Positions 49,200 to 60,994 of a DNA stretch of 64,000 nt are shown here, one piece after another (the first letter of the stretch is position 1; each line of letters opens with the position of its first letter). A program made the translations under genes and the position numbers. The notes below the pieces were generated by a model. That model ran no database searches, was not told the origin of the DNA, and was given only the letters and a program-made list of their open reading frames with translations. This stretch comes from Pohlia nutans (Eukaryota; Streptophyta; Bryopsida; Bryales; Mniaceae), in contig CM040088.1 of NCBI GenBank assembly GCA_022496805.1, positions 23,095,001-23,159,000 on the forward strand, read 5' to 3'.

Positions 49200-50780
49200 T
49201 CAACAATTTTGAGCTTCATTTGGAGGATTTGAGGGCAATGGAATTGTAGGCACCATTGGAGCTTCATTTGGAGGATTTACAAAAATTTGGATTGGGGACA
49301 TTGGAGCTGCAACTTGAGGAACCGTTGGAGCTACAACTTGAAGAACCGTTGGAGCTTCAACTTGAGGGGTTGTTGGAGCTTCAACTTGAGGAACCATTGG
49401 AGCTTCAACTTGAGGAGTTGTTGGAGCTTCAACTTGAGAAACCGTCGGAGCTTCAACTTGAGGAGCCGTCGGAGCTTCAACTTTAAGAACCATTGGAGCT
49501 TCAATTGAAAGACTTGTTGGAGCTTCAACTTCAAGAGCCATTGGAGCTTGAATTGGAGGCACTATTGGAAGTTGGACAGAAAAAATGTTGGGTGCACTCA
49601 CAGGAGACACAGTAGAGGCAAAGGCCAAAGGGATCATTGGAGCTTCAATTGAATTAACATCGGGTGCACTCACGGGAGACACAATAGGAGCAAAGGCCGG
49701 AGGGATCATTGGAGCTTCAACTGAATTAACATCGGGTGCACTCACGGGAGACACAATAGGAGCAAAGGCCGGAGGGATCATTGGAGCTTCAACTGAATTA
49801 ACATCGGGTGCACTTACGGGAGACACAATAGGAGCAAAGGCTGGAAGGATCATTGGAGTTTCAACTGAATTAACATTGGGTGCACTCACGGGAGACATAG
49901 TAGGGGCAAAGACCGGAGGGATCATTGGAGCTTCAACTGAATTAACATTGGGTGCACTCACGGGAGACATAGTAGGGGCAAAGATCGGAGGGATCATTGG
50001 AGCTTCAACTGAATTAACATCGGGTGCACTTACGGGAGACACAATAGGAGCAAAGGCTGAAGGAATCATTGGAGTTTCAACTGAATTAACATTGGGTGAA
50101 CTCATGGGAGACACGGTAGAGGCAAAGGCCGGAGGGATCATTGGAGTTTCAACTGAATTAACATCGGGTGCACGTACGGGAGACACAATAGGAGCAAAGG
50201 CCGGAGGGATCATTGGAGTTTCAACTGAATTAACATCGGGTGCACGTACGGGAGACACAATAGGAGCAAAGGCCGGAGGGATCATTGGAGTTTCAACTGA
50301 ATTAACATTGGGTGCACTCACGGGAGACACAATAGGGACAAAGGCCGGAGAGATCATTGGAGTATTGAATGATGGCTCAATTAGAATATTAACTGGTGAT
50401 TGTATTGGGACTTCTATTGGTGTTTTGGTTGGACTTTGTACTGGTGGATGGAGAGGGGTTTCTATTGGTGCATAGATTGGAGCTTGTAGTGGTGTTTTAC
50501 CTGGATTATAGATTGGTGAATAGATTGGAGTTTCTATTGATGGTTGAATTGGAGCTTCTATGGGAGATCTGATCACATTTTGGATAGGAGGAGATTGGAT
50601 AGGAGGGAGAGGCACACAATTAGAATTAGGGATTACTGAAACATTGACTCTAGATTGTGATGGAACATCAATAATAACAATAGTATTTTTTGAAAGCGGA
50701 ATTGGACGAATAGAATAGACCCTATTTGGAACAAAAAATAACATTAATTCTAACATCATCACAAATTTAATGAAAGCCAT
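49200..50780 (-). CDS. Secreted proline-rich repeat protein (PRP/extensin-like), single exon
   Basis: 526 codons from ATG at 50780 to TGA at 49202-49200. A hydrophobic signal peptide occupies about residues 1-23 (MAFIKFVMMLELMLFFVPN). Next come degenerate P-I-x-x-P motifs (SPIEAPIQPSIETPIYSPIY). Then there are about ten 24-residue units of the type APMIPPAFAPIVSPVSAPDV, and finally roughly ten 8-residue VEAPTVPQ-type units and a short NEAQNC tail. Proline, alanine, valine and serine dominate and there is no enzyme domain, so a cell-wall or extracellular matrix structural role is likely. It lacks the SPPPP motifs of classical extensins and is tyrosine-poor. No intron is needed. Unit lengths divisible by three keep the frame open. 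A TA run at 50868-50890 lies in the promoter. Confidence 0.75.
   Translation of the reverse strand: MAFIKFVMMLELMLFFVPNRVYSIRPIPLSKNTIVIIDVPSQSRVNVSVIPNSNCVPLPPIQSPPIQNVIRSPIEAPIQPSIETPIYSPIYNPGKTPLQAPIYAPIETPLHPPVQSPTKTPIEVPIQSPVNILIEPSFNTPMISPAFVPIVSPVSAPNVNSVETPMIPPAFAPIVSPVRAPDVNSVETPMIPPAFAPIVSPVRAPDVNSVETPMIPPAFASTVSPMSSPNVNSVETPMIPSAFAPIVSPVSAPDVNSVEAPMIPPIFAPTMSPVSAPNVNSVEAPMIPPVFAPTMSPVSAPNVNSVETPMILPAFAPIVSPVSAPDVNSVEAPMIPPAFAPIVSPVSAPDVNSVEAPMIPPAFAPIVSPVSAPDVNSIEAPMIPLAFASTVSPVSAPNIFSVQLPIVPPIQAPMALEVEAPTSLSIEAPMVLKVEAPTAPQVEAPTVSQVEAPTTPQVEAPMVPQVEAPTTPQVEAPTVLQVVAPTVPQVAAPMSPIQIFVNPPNEAPMVPTIPLPSNPPNEAQNC
49590..50360. repeat. 72-bp coding minisatellite, about ten copies
   Basis: Each unit contains TGAATTAACATCGGGTGCAC and GGAGACACAATAGGAGCAAA, with a period of exactly 72 bp (starts near 49640, 49711, 49783, 49855 and so on to 50287). 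Sequence differences between units are mostly single bases. Length variation between individuals is likely. Confidence 0.9.
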
Positions 50781-50859
50781 GGTTTAATTTGTGAAAATCA
50801 CAATACAAAAAAATAAATATAAGACATGTAACAAAAAAGAATAAAACATGGTAATAGAA

Positions 50860-51860
50860 AGAACATATATATATATATATATATATATAAGTTTTGCATT
50901 ATCTATTTTTATAAGTTTTAGTCGTATTATTTAATTCAATACTGATCTATTAGATAAAGGTTTTAGAGCTTAGTTTTAATTGCAATTTTAGAGTAATTTG
51001 AACTTTAGTTTTAAATTTAAATTTATTTTTAGAAATTATATTCTTAGAGAATAACTTATTTTTGTTTATTAGATTTATTCTTGTTGTATAATTATATGTG
51101 TATATATAAGAATATATACATATATATAATTATAAATTACTAACATGTAAAAGTTAGTGAACTCTTTAAATGTTTATTAATTACTAGTTATACTTATGCA
51201 AAACGTCAATGTAAAAGCAATTGAAAATACTCCCACATATGATTTTATATTAGCATATATACCTAGCAATGATAATATATAGAACAAAAGACGGTTTAAT
51301 TTTATGTTTTCTTCATGATTTAACTGTGCTTCTATTTCATTTTATTTTTAAGAAAAAATTATCTATAATGTAATTCAATTTACGGGTGACAAAATTCGAT
51401 TAAAAATCCATAATTTCCACACCGTAGGTCCAAAAGCCACAAAACGACTCATAGCATCCCTTCTCGTTGAGACCTTTCCATCGATACTAAGAATGTAACT
51501 GACGGGTACTTGGTCTGGGAGATCTCAACGTAATATATAAACAAAACAAACAAACAAAAGTCTACCTTCCTCGGGTGGTACACTTCCTTAGATTTCTCAA
51601 ACGGTACACCTATTTGTAAAATTTTCGTATATACAAGAAAATAAAATAAATTTAAAATGGAAGTGTTAAATTTGAAGCTCAAAATATCAAGAACCTTTAT
51701 ATTATCTAATTTTCTATCTTGTAGGTTTAATTAGTGCCGTGTAATTCAAATTTTATTTATCTTTAAATTGACTATTGAGTAGTTGCAAATACTATACAAG
51801 TATTAATTCTTTTGTGCATCCACATGAAATACAGGAAGTGTGCTTTCTAAGTAGAATTTT
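50860..51860. other. AT-rich upstream region of the proline-rich protein gene
   Basis: A (TA) run at 50868-50890 lies about 90 bp upstream of the start codon. No gene or structured element is evident beyond that. Confidence 0.45.
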
Positions 51861-51867
51861 TATCAAT

Positions 51868-52127
51868 AGGAGAGATATGGGGCTTCAAGAAGGCCGGCCC
51901 CCACTTCTGATCAGTTGAATTTAGCTGGCCGGTTAGTAAAAAATAATATATTTTTTTTACAAAAATAAAATAAAATAAAATAAAATCACAGTCTGACGTG
52001 GGAAATCGTCTGCCACGTTAGACTGCGATTTTTTTATTTTTTATTTCTTGATTGGTTGTTGTTGGTTTACTGTTGATCAACAATTTGACAAAGAGAAGGG
52101 GCCTTCTTGAGGCCCCATATCTCTCCT
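51868..52127. mobile_element. TIR element with AAT target duplication
   Basis: AGGAGAGATATGGGGCTTCA begins the left end, and its mirror TGAGGCCCCATATCTCTCCT closes the right end (about 30 bp). AAT flanks both sides. A second inner stem pairs CAGTCTGACGTGG with CCACGTTAGACTG. 260 bp, non-coding. Confidence 0.8.
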
Positions 52128-54464
52128 AATGGTTGGTTCAACTTTTTCAATGATGCGGGGACATCAAGTGCCAATAGATTGCTTATACTTTTGTGTTATT
52201 TATTTTTTCTTATTCTAATGTATGATTCTAATATCAAGTCTTACTGTGAATCCTATATTTTTTATAATATTCCATTATGGATTGTTTGGGTTTTTTATGA
52301 ATGAATTGTAATTGTTATTTTCAAATATTAAATGACATCCAGTGTTTAATTACTCATAGCTTTTAACATAGCAAAGAGTTTACGGTCACCCAAGTTTTAT
52401 ACCGGTATATGATAACAAATAACTTGGAGAATGTTTATGATCCAGAAAGAGGACACTTCGTTATATTCCTCAAACATCGAGTCAATCTTTTAATTATTTG
52501 AAAGGAAACAAAATTAAACAAAACAAATGAAATGGACAAAATAAGATTATATAAAATATATATATATATATATAAATCTATATATAATAAATTTTTGATT
52601 CAATTTTCCATTATAATAACTTAAAACACTTTAGTCTTATAATATATTCAATCACAATTTTTGAAACAAATTCCACACATCTTTATTGTAATCTAGTGCA
52701 AGATCCTATGGTCAAATTTATCAAAGATAAAATTTTAAAAAATCAATTATTTCTCTCGGAATTATAAAAGGTAGTTTTGGAGTACTTTTGGTAAAACATA
52801 AGTATAGAAATTTAAAGGTTTAACTACTTGTATAATGCGTAGGTGGTAGGGGTTATGGTTGAGATCAATGAGGTCATTGGTTTAAGTCTCGGTGATGGCG
52901 ATGCCTTCAATTTAATTTCCACTCCTCGAGTTCCACTCTAAACTTGATGAAAGATTGCGGTTGGTGAATCTTGAATTTAGTTTACCGCGTAAAGGACCAT
53001 TGTATATTCAAGGGATAATTGAAAGTTTGGATACTACCTATGATGACATATTTTAATGTAATTAAAAAAATGAATGAAGGAAGACGGATTAGTTTTTTAA
53101 GAATATACTTTTATTTGATTGATGTTTGGTAGCAAAAGTTATGCCGCCCTAAGTACAATTTTGTTGATACCAGACAACTACAAAAGACAATAAAAATCCT
53201 AACTAGATATATATTTTAAATTATTTTCTATACATTGTGTTTTCATATACATAGAATTCAAAGACCTTATTCATCCTATATGGATGAATGATGTAAAAAT
53301 CATGAAGATTCTTGTTTTACATGCAATTCAAGTTCTTTAAATAATAACGTACATGATTCATTTTTTAATTCATTTTTTCACATTTTTTCCATTTTTTTTA
53401 GAGTTCATATTTCTTGCTAAAACATTCTCACCATTAAGATTGACATGTTTAAATACCATATTAGAAGATAGATAAGAACTCCGGTTCACTTTTGAGGCCG
53501 GTGTGAATAAAATGTCGGTTTGTCTTGACAATGAATCAATGCCTACCAGACAAAGAGCCATTGGTGCAAGACTACTCTCCCTTTATAATGTTAGAACTAG
53601 TAATGATGTAGTTTTTCCTTTCATCTTGTACCTACTTCTACATAACAATTATAAAATAATATGAAAATCTAGTTGATTTTTTGAATTTTTTGTTTTTGGA
53701 TTTTCAAGTAAGTTCTCTACCATAAAAAATCAATCATCAAATTACATAGTGCAAAAATTTAAGCTAAGCGGATTCAAAGTTTGCTAACCTAGTTTGACAA
53801 GGTGCAAAAAAATATCAATTTTCTTCACTTCAAATGTTAATATTTTACGATTTGTACAACCTATTTTAAAATTTATTTTGGCTCAATGCACTAGAAATGA
53901 TAGTTTTGGTGTGTTAGGGGTTTGATCCTCTCGTTCTTTAAGGGTGAATCCAAGAAGAACATCGAGGCCAAAGAAAAAAATCTGGATGACATTTTACTTG
54001 CTTTTGGATAATAATTCCGTTGTCATTTAAAACAAATAATTCCTTTATTTACTTATGTTTGCTATTGTTGCTTGATAAAAATGGTGATAGGTCCATCTTT
54101 TTAGAATAAAAATTGTCAAACATGGATTGTACCAAGTACTATATAAAAAGAGCTAAAAAAACTTAATTTCTATTGGGATAGACACCACACTAAATAATTC
54201 ATTCAATATAGTATAAGAAGTAGTATAGTTTAACGTTCATAAGGAGAAATATTGTAGTACGTACACTTTAAAATATTAATAAAATGTTATTTGAATATAA
54301 AAAAATTATCTTCATAAAAAATTATCATGCTTTATTCAATAATATATCATGATATGGAATATTATTCAACTATCATAAGTAAAAGAAACTTACATTGACA
54401 TTTCATCTCAAACAAATCAAATAGCATGTACTTTCACAAGTACACTCTTTGTTTTATTTACATT
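52128..54464. other. AT-rich intergenic DNA
   Basis: No gene is supported. A TA microsatellite lies at about 52554-52575. The short frames are in low-complexity sequence. Confidence 0.45.
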
Positions 54465-54772
54465 GAATGGCGTATTTAGTGTTCTGGGACACTATTTCAA
54501 AACCCAAACACTATTTCATTTAGGGAAATATAGTGTCTTCGTAAAAAAATAAATGAATGTAGTGTTCCAATGACATATGGCAACTTTATAATAAATATGG
54601 CATGCCACCTCATGTCACTCTCATTACTTGGAAAGAACATGGCACTCTCAATGAAAGTGAGAATGACAAGTGGCAAACTCCTCTCTAGTGTCAAGTGACA
54701 CTATTTTTCTTCACCTTTGAACAAATTGTGGTAAAAGACATCAATTCTCCTAGGACACTAAATACGCCATTC
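54465..54772. mobile_element. TIR element (about 308 bp)
   Basis: The ends GAATGGCGTATTTAGTGTTC and GGACACTAAATACGCCATTC are inverted repeats. ACACTATTT-type sequence recurs inside. No target duplication was identified. Confidence 0.75.
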
Positions 54773-54787
54773 GGTGTAGTGATTTAT

Positions 54788-55336
54788 CCCCTAAAAGACC
54801 ACAACTATGTTTCTCTCCAAACACTCCAAAATATCCCTTTTCATAAAAAGACAAATAGTTTTTGATCTAAAACCTTTTTGACCGATCCAACCGTAGGATA
54901 TTTCAACGAGCTTGAATTTATTACAACCGTTCAGGGTTCTTCAATGGTAAGATTATAAACTTCAAAGTTGGTTGCACTTTCTTTTTGGCTTGTTGCCTAA
55001 GTTTGAAACTTTCTGAAAATGCCCAAAATGCAAAGTTTAGTCTCAGATTTGCTAAAATGAATTTGGCAGTTGTGTATATGGGGGCGTTAGCTCATTGTGT
55101 ACAAAAATTCAGATGCATAGCTCATTGTATGAAAATTTTCAGGAGTTGCCCGCAATTAGGTTTTTCACCTTTGCATGATTGTATCTTTTGATCTATACAT
55201 CATCTACATATGCAAATTACCATCCCATCTTCGTTACAAAGAGTAGAATCACCACAAAAAATCTCAACAATTGAGGATCAATACTCATTCCATACTAAGC
55301 TGACCGAACTTGGAAAATCAGCCTTGGTCCTTTAGG
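54788..55336. mobile_element. TIR element of the CCCCTAAAGGACC type
   Basis: CCCCTAAAAGACCA at the left and TTGGTCCTTTAGGGG at the right are inverted repeats. The adjoining bases are TTAT at the left and ATAA at the right, so the terminal repeat may extend outward. The termini resemble those of 3250-3472. A 68-codon frame inside is not supported as a gene. Confidence 0.65.
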
Positions 55337-56062
55337 GGATAATGTAACAACACATTAGTATATAATAGAGTAAATAAGTTTTTTTTGTAAAATTTGTATC
55401 GCCGTGAAGATTTTTTAGCGAATGGTGATTCACAAAATCCAAAGCAAGTAAATGGTATTCACCATTTGGTAAACTATTCTATGAGGTTTGAACTTACATT
55501 AACCTTTAAAGACCACACGGCCTTGAGAGGGCTTTTGGATCAAAACATTGGTATTTTGAACTCCAAAATGATGTTTTTAGCAAGAAATAAAAAATCACCC
55601 CCTTCCAAAATTTCCCGACCCATCTATTGAAGTTTTTAATTTTTTTAAATAGTCAATATTAAGTGAGATATATGAATCAATTTTTTTGCATATCTTGAAG
55701 TCAACTAAACTTTGACCATGCATAATTCCATGAGGTTTTGTTCAATCATGAGTTACTTTTTTCTTTCTAAAGTGCATCAAATGAATGTTTTTTTGTTTTG
55801 GTCTTTTAAATATTAATTTATAGATTCATCCCGTCATCTAAATTGAGGAAAAACTAAAAAGTGGTCTTAGGAGCACTTTTTAATTATCTATTATGTAGCA
55901 ATGAATTCTTTTGCTAATTTGATCAATTAATTAAGGTGATAAATTACATATTTTGCTTCACTTTGGTATACACAACAATGTACAAAAAGAAACTTCTCAA
56001 AAGAACGAAAGAAAAATTGTGAATATGGTGCTCAAAAATGAAGAAAAACCCTTGTCTTTTAA

Positions 56063-56355
56063 CCCCCTAAGTGTCCTAACTCCTCTTCAAATTTGGAGAA
56101 TTGCAAAAATTTAGTATAAAGTGCAACTAAGATGGATATTCTGAACTTGATGTATGAATTTTAGATTCTATCCATACTGTTAGATATGTGATTGCTATTA
56201 CCAATATTTTTGTATAAAATTTTGAAACTTAAAACTTAAAATTCTTTTGTAATTTGATTACGAATAAGATATTGACAATTTGTGGATGAAATTTGTTGTG
56301 ATGGATTGCAATGTAATACTCTAATTGTAATTATTTTTGGAGATTTTTTGGTTGC
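56063..56355 (-). mobile_element. Left half of a split TTAA-bounded element
   Basis: It starts after TTAA (56059-56062) with CCCCCTAAGTGTCC. It aligns with 15790-16154 in reverse and stops exactly at TTAA (56356-56359) after GATTTTTTGGTTGC. Its continuation is found only at 63534. Confidence 0.8.
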
Positions 56356-57164
56356 TTAATCCCTAAGCGTGTAAGGAGCCCCGAGGGACCATGTTTGGTC
56401 ATTTTTCTGTCAAACGCTGATTTTCACCTAGTTCCTAATTTCAAGTGAAAATGGTCCCAACTAAGAAAGTGTGGGGAATATCTTTCACTGTCTAGTCCAA
56501 CTTACCATTCTTCTAAATTGTTAAATTTGCGTCCTTTACAGCACTTTAAAGCTCAAAACCCTAAAATTCTAATGTACACTTCAAAAAAAGATTTTCCATC
56601 AAATTTCTTTTTATGTAAAACAAGGGTTTCGTTAAAAGTGCACTTCAATATGTAAAAGTGCACATGAACAAATTTTTGGAAATTTATAAATTTCATTGAA
56701 AATATGATCATTTTATAATTATCCTAGTAAGAAAAATAAAGAATATAGACATGGGTACATTTTAGGTTCATTATGCTTGGTTATTGATCAAATTAAAATT
56801 GTGTGATTTTTATAAAAAAAGTTAAGTTAACAATAATATGAGAAACCTTGCTAGAAACTTCTTATAATATTAAATTATTTTTTATATTAATAATTCAAAT
56901 ATGGTTATAAATTTAAATATATATTTGAAAAAATATATATTTTACTTACAAGATAAAAGATTGAGGTATGTACATGCACGTCTAATATTGAGAAAACATC
57001 ATTGCATATGACAAAGTTTGGATATTTAAATACACACTTAATAGCAAGAAATTTTCAGTCATAAAAAAGTCTCATTCACATGAAACCTTGACAAAATTAT
57101 ATATCGATATCGTATTGTATAAATTGTCAAGTATAAAGTACAATATAGAGCTAATATGGCAAAT

Positions 57165-57479
57165 CTATTCTAAAAGGTTAAGGTGATATTCAAAATGAAA
57201 CTTTTCACCATTTGGAATTTTTAACTCTCTCTCGGTTCTAACACCCAAAACAATAATCAAATTTTGGGTCCCAACGGTATTCTCCCAAGCAGTAAAAATA
57301 GAATCAATTGGAACACAACCATGTGGTTCTCGAGAGGGTTCCCAAGCACGGTGTATACAATCCGTGTACCGATTGTGAAACGTCCCTTCTTCATCTTGTA
57401 ATCCTCTTGGCATTCTTGGTTGATACCATAGAACGTTTGTAATACCGTTCTCACAAGCTTGTTGACTTAGAGAGAGCAC
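57165..57479 (-). CDS. Hypothetical 104-codon open frame
   Basis: The frame has balanced composition compared with the AT-rich flanks and includes ITNVLWYQPRMPRG and HRAWEPSREPHGCVPIDS. No domain is recognised and I see no splice partners. It may be a captured exon or a remnant of the element's own gene. Coding status is uncertain. Confidence 0.25.
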   Translation of the reverse strand: MLSLSQQACENGITNVLWYQPRMPRGLQDEEGTFHNRYTDCIHRAWEPSREPHGCVPIDSIFTAWENTVGTQNLIIVLGVRTERELKIPNGEKFHFEYHLNLLE

Positions 57480-57675
57480 TTTTGCCAGAAAAAAAGGAAT
57501 GCCTAAGTTTCAATCCATATGATTTGTTTTAAGATAAAACAATGCCTGATCATACAAAAAATACAAGATGATTGTAAGAACATGTTAAAAAAAAAGTTTT
57601 ATGTAATTCAACAATAATCAAAATAGATGATGTAACTTTATGCCTTAATTTCTTAAATGCGAACAAAATTAACTA

Positions 57676-58192
57676 TCGTCATGAGGGGTGTGGCATGTGC
57701 CTCACCCCTTAAGATTTAAATAAGGCAAAATATTGTCATAAGGGGTGTGGCATGTGCCTCACCCCTTAAGATTCAAACTAGGCAAACTATTGTCTTAAGG
57801 GGTGTGGCATGTGCCTCATCCCTTAAGATTTAAACTAGGCAAAATAGGGCTATAAGGGGTGTGGCATGTGCCTCACCCCTTAAGATTCAAACTAGGCAAA
57901 ATATCGTCATGAGAGGTGTGGCATGTGCCTCACCCCTTAAGATTTAAACTAGGCAAAATAGGACTATAAGGGGTGTGGCATGTGCCTCACCCCTTAAGAT
58001 TCAAACTAGGCAAAATATCGTCATGAGGGGTGTGGCATGTGCCTCACCCCTTAAGATTTAAATTAGGCAAAATATTGTTACAAGGGGTATGGCATATGCC
58101 TCACCCCTTAAGATTCAAACTAGGCAAAATATCGTCATGAAGGGTGTGGCATGTGCCTCACCCCTTCAGATTTAAATTAGGCAAAATATTGT
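57676..58192 (+). repeat. 57-bp minisatellite array 1, left part (nine units)
   Basis: Units start near 57684, 57742, 57799, 57856, 57911, 57970, 58027, 58084 and 58141, with a period of 57 bp. Each contains GGGGTGTGGCATGTGCCTCA followed by CCCCTTAAGATT. The arms GGGGTGTGGCA and TGCCTCACCCC pair with one mismatch around a TG spacer. Confidence 0.9.
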
Positions 58193-58194
58193 TA

Positions 58195-59110
58195 CTGTAG
58201 TTTACTAGCAGGTTCGGCAACTTGCTGCTTAATATTTAATCAAAGTTCAAAAAGTAGGTTCGGCACCTAAAAATAGTATATTAATACTTTCGGCAATTTT
58301 CTCTTTTAATTTTTAAAAATTCGGCTTATTGTCATGTACAACTCTCTTGCATTGGTTGACAAGTAAGATGTGAGATAAGAGTGGAGAATGCTCTGTGCTT
58401 TATGCAAGTGGAGTGGAGTTGTATCCAACAAGGCATATGGGATATGTAAACTTTGAGGTGAAGCACCTAGTTAGTCTTCATTTTTATAACACGCATAACT
58501 TTTGCATAGAGTCTTCAAATGACATAAAATTTGCTGGAGGTGAAAGATTACTTGATTTCTAAACTATTCTTAGACCAACAAAATTCCAACAAAATTCCAA
58601 AAAAGTTGATCTTCTATGCACAAATGAGATCCGAAAAATTGTTAAGAACGGATTTTGATTTTGACTTTTACACGGCTGCTCCATTTTGTCTATATCTTTT
58701 GCATAAAGACTTATTTTGACACAAAACTTGTTGGAGGTGGAAGAAGGCTTGATTTCTCAACCTTTGTTAGTTGGACAAATTTCTATAAAACTTCATCTTC
58801 TATGTTCAATTGGACTCCAAAAATCTGTGTAGGACACATTTCAAAAGCTAGAGTCTTATTACTTCTTAACCCATATTCTTTGTGGACGGATGTAAATGAA
58901 TTTGATTACAAGAGCAACACCTTCTCTCCACTACAATTCACACATGCTTCCAAACGAAGTAAAATCTAGTGGAAGGTAACAATTTCTCACTTTTCGGCAA
59001 TTTTGAATTATAATTTATATTATATTCGGCAAAAAATGCCAATGATATTCCGAAATTATAGGCATCTATATTTAGAATTATTTTCTACCGAACCTGTTAG
59101 TAAACTACGG
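58195..59110. mobile_element. 916-bp TIR element inserted in array 1 with TA duplication
   Basis: The ends CTGTAGTTTACTAGCAGGTT and AACCTGTTAGTAAACTACGG are inverted repeats, and TA flanks both sides (58193-58194, 59111-59112). Removing the element and one TA restores a normal array unit (ATTGTTATAAGGGG). Inside, about 58490-58580 and 58690-58770 are diverged copies of each other (TTTTGCATA, CTTGATTTCT). No transposase frame. Confidence 0.85.
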
Positions 59111-59112
59111 TA

Positions 59113-59612
59113 TAAGGGGTATGGCATATGCCTCACCCCTTAAGATTCAAACTAGGCAAAATATCGTCATGAGGGATGTGGCATGTGCCTCACCCCTTAA
59201 GATTTAAACTAGGCAAAATAGGGCTATAAGGGGTGTGGCATGTGCCTCACCCCTTAAGATTTAAACTAGGCAAAATATTGTTATAAGGGGTGTGGCATGT
59301 GCCTCACCCCTTAAGATTTAAACTAGGTAAAATATTGTTATAAGGATTGTGGCACATGTCTCACCTCTTAAGATTCAAATAAGGAAAAATATTGTCATAA
59401 GGGGTGTGGCATGTGCCTCACCCCTTAAGATTCAAACTAGGCAAAATATTGTCTTAAGGGGTGTGGCATGTGCCTCACCTCTTAAGATTCTAACTAGGCA
59501 AAATATTTTTATATGGGGTGTGGCACATGTCTCACCCCTTGAATTTCTATCAAGGCAAATTATTGTCTTACGGGGTGTCCCACCTATCTTATGCCTTCAT
59601 ATTTGAACAAAG
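59113..59612 (+). repeat. 57-bp minisatellite array 1, right part (about eight units)
   Basis: The 57-bp periodicity continues after the inserted element, with starts near 59116, 59173, 59230, 59287, 59344, 59401, 59458 and 59516. Units decay from about 59570, and isolated GTGGCATGTGCCTCA-like motifs persist to about 59900. Confidence 0.85.
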
Positions 59613-60129
59613 TTAATACTGTTATGTGGAGTGTGGCATGTGCCTCATCTCTTAAAATTCTAACAAAGTTAATTAGTGTCATATGGGGTGTAGCATGTGT
59701 CTTACTCGCAAGCCTAGCAATTAAATTCATAAAGGAAGTGGCACATGCGTAATCCCTAAAATCCTAACTTAACCAATTACATGTATAGATGGTGTAGCAT
59801 GTATCTCAACCCTCATAAACTTAAGTGAAATTAACTTCAACAAAGGTGATTATTCTCATAAAGGGTGTTGCATGTGCCTCACCCTTTTAAACCTCATAAA
59901 ACCAAATAAATTTATTAAGGTTGTAAGATTTACGTCACCTTGTTTAGTCACAAGCAAAATTAAATTGCAGAGTAATATGTTGAAGTAAATGAAATTAAGT
60001 AGAAGAATTAATATTGCACATGCCTAACCATTTTAAGGGTGCTCCCAAAAAAATTCAAGTCAAAATTCTTAAATCTGTGTAAGTTAGAGCTATACAGACT
60101 TGGAGATCTCACAAAAGATAAATAAATTA

Positions 60130-60600
60130 AAATTTGAAAAATCTAAATAGGGTTTAGGTCGTGTTTTCGCTTCTTCCTACCTTTCTCTCTTCTCCGCCGC
60201 CTTTCCTCTCTGCCGCTCCTTGCTTGTGCGGCGCTTCTCTTCTCCACTGTCTTGCTTCGCTTGCAAAGTGCCGAATCTTGTATAGTGGTGATTTGCAACA
60301 TCAATGCCTCCGCCTAGGTACAACCCACGTTTTGATCTACTTGTTCTGCATATCTAGATAACCTTGTTTGTGTGGTACTAAACCTTCTACCTTCTTGCTA
60401 CATGTTGCATCACTTCAACTCTACTATGCGGTTAACACCTCATCTATAAACAAGTTTCAGCACACTACCAAGAATCTTGTTGATTTATCTCACTTGGGCC
60501 CTAACTTCTCGTACTAAGATCTACTTTGGAGCGCTTCTGATTCTTAGTTTCCTTCAGATCTATTGTGTTTATCACTTCAGTACTTAAATAAGGGTAAGTT
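60130..60600 (+). promoter_or_regulatory. CT-rich leader-like block with a start codon and splice-donor candidate
   Basis: A CT-rich, GC-richer stretch (60155-60260) is followed by ATGCCTCCGCCTAG at 60304 and a GTACAA donor-like sequence. It has the look of a plant promoter plus 5' leader. No downstream coding exon was found before array 2. The encoded start reads MPPPR or, unspliced, a 17-codon peptide. Function is inferred only. Confidence 0.35.
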
Positions 60601-60994
60601 TCTGACTTTCAAATTTCATCTAGATCTAGATCTAAATTCTTTTTAGGGTTTCCAGCTTCATTTAGTATTCAACCACCAAATTGTTGCTATGTGCACATCA
60701 CAATCTCAAATCTCAGTTCCAATAACATTTGCTTGTATTTATGAAACTCTGAAATTTGCATCTTTGAGAATTTTTGAATCATCAATATGTTAAATTATTT
60801 GTATTATAACTCACATTCCTTTAAAATTCTAAATATTTAGGGTTCTGGACATATATCACTTGATGACATAATCTCAAAATCTAGATTATGAGTTTTGTAA
60901 TTAAGTTCTCATCTCACTTATTACCAAATTCTAAATTTTAAAATTCAATGTTTTTTATTTTCAATTTGAAGAGGATGTGTGGAGTTTCTGTGAA

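Noticed and set aside
49585..50475. Plus-strand open frame of about 296 codons
   Set aside because: It lies wholly antisense to the proline-rich protein and is open only because the 72-bp unit is divisible by three and lacks stops on both strands. No signal peptide or independent features.
57676..59612. CRISPR-like regular repeats
   Set aside because: The whole 57-bp unit is repeated, including the part that would be spacers, and the context is a plant nuclear genome. It is a minisatellite.
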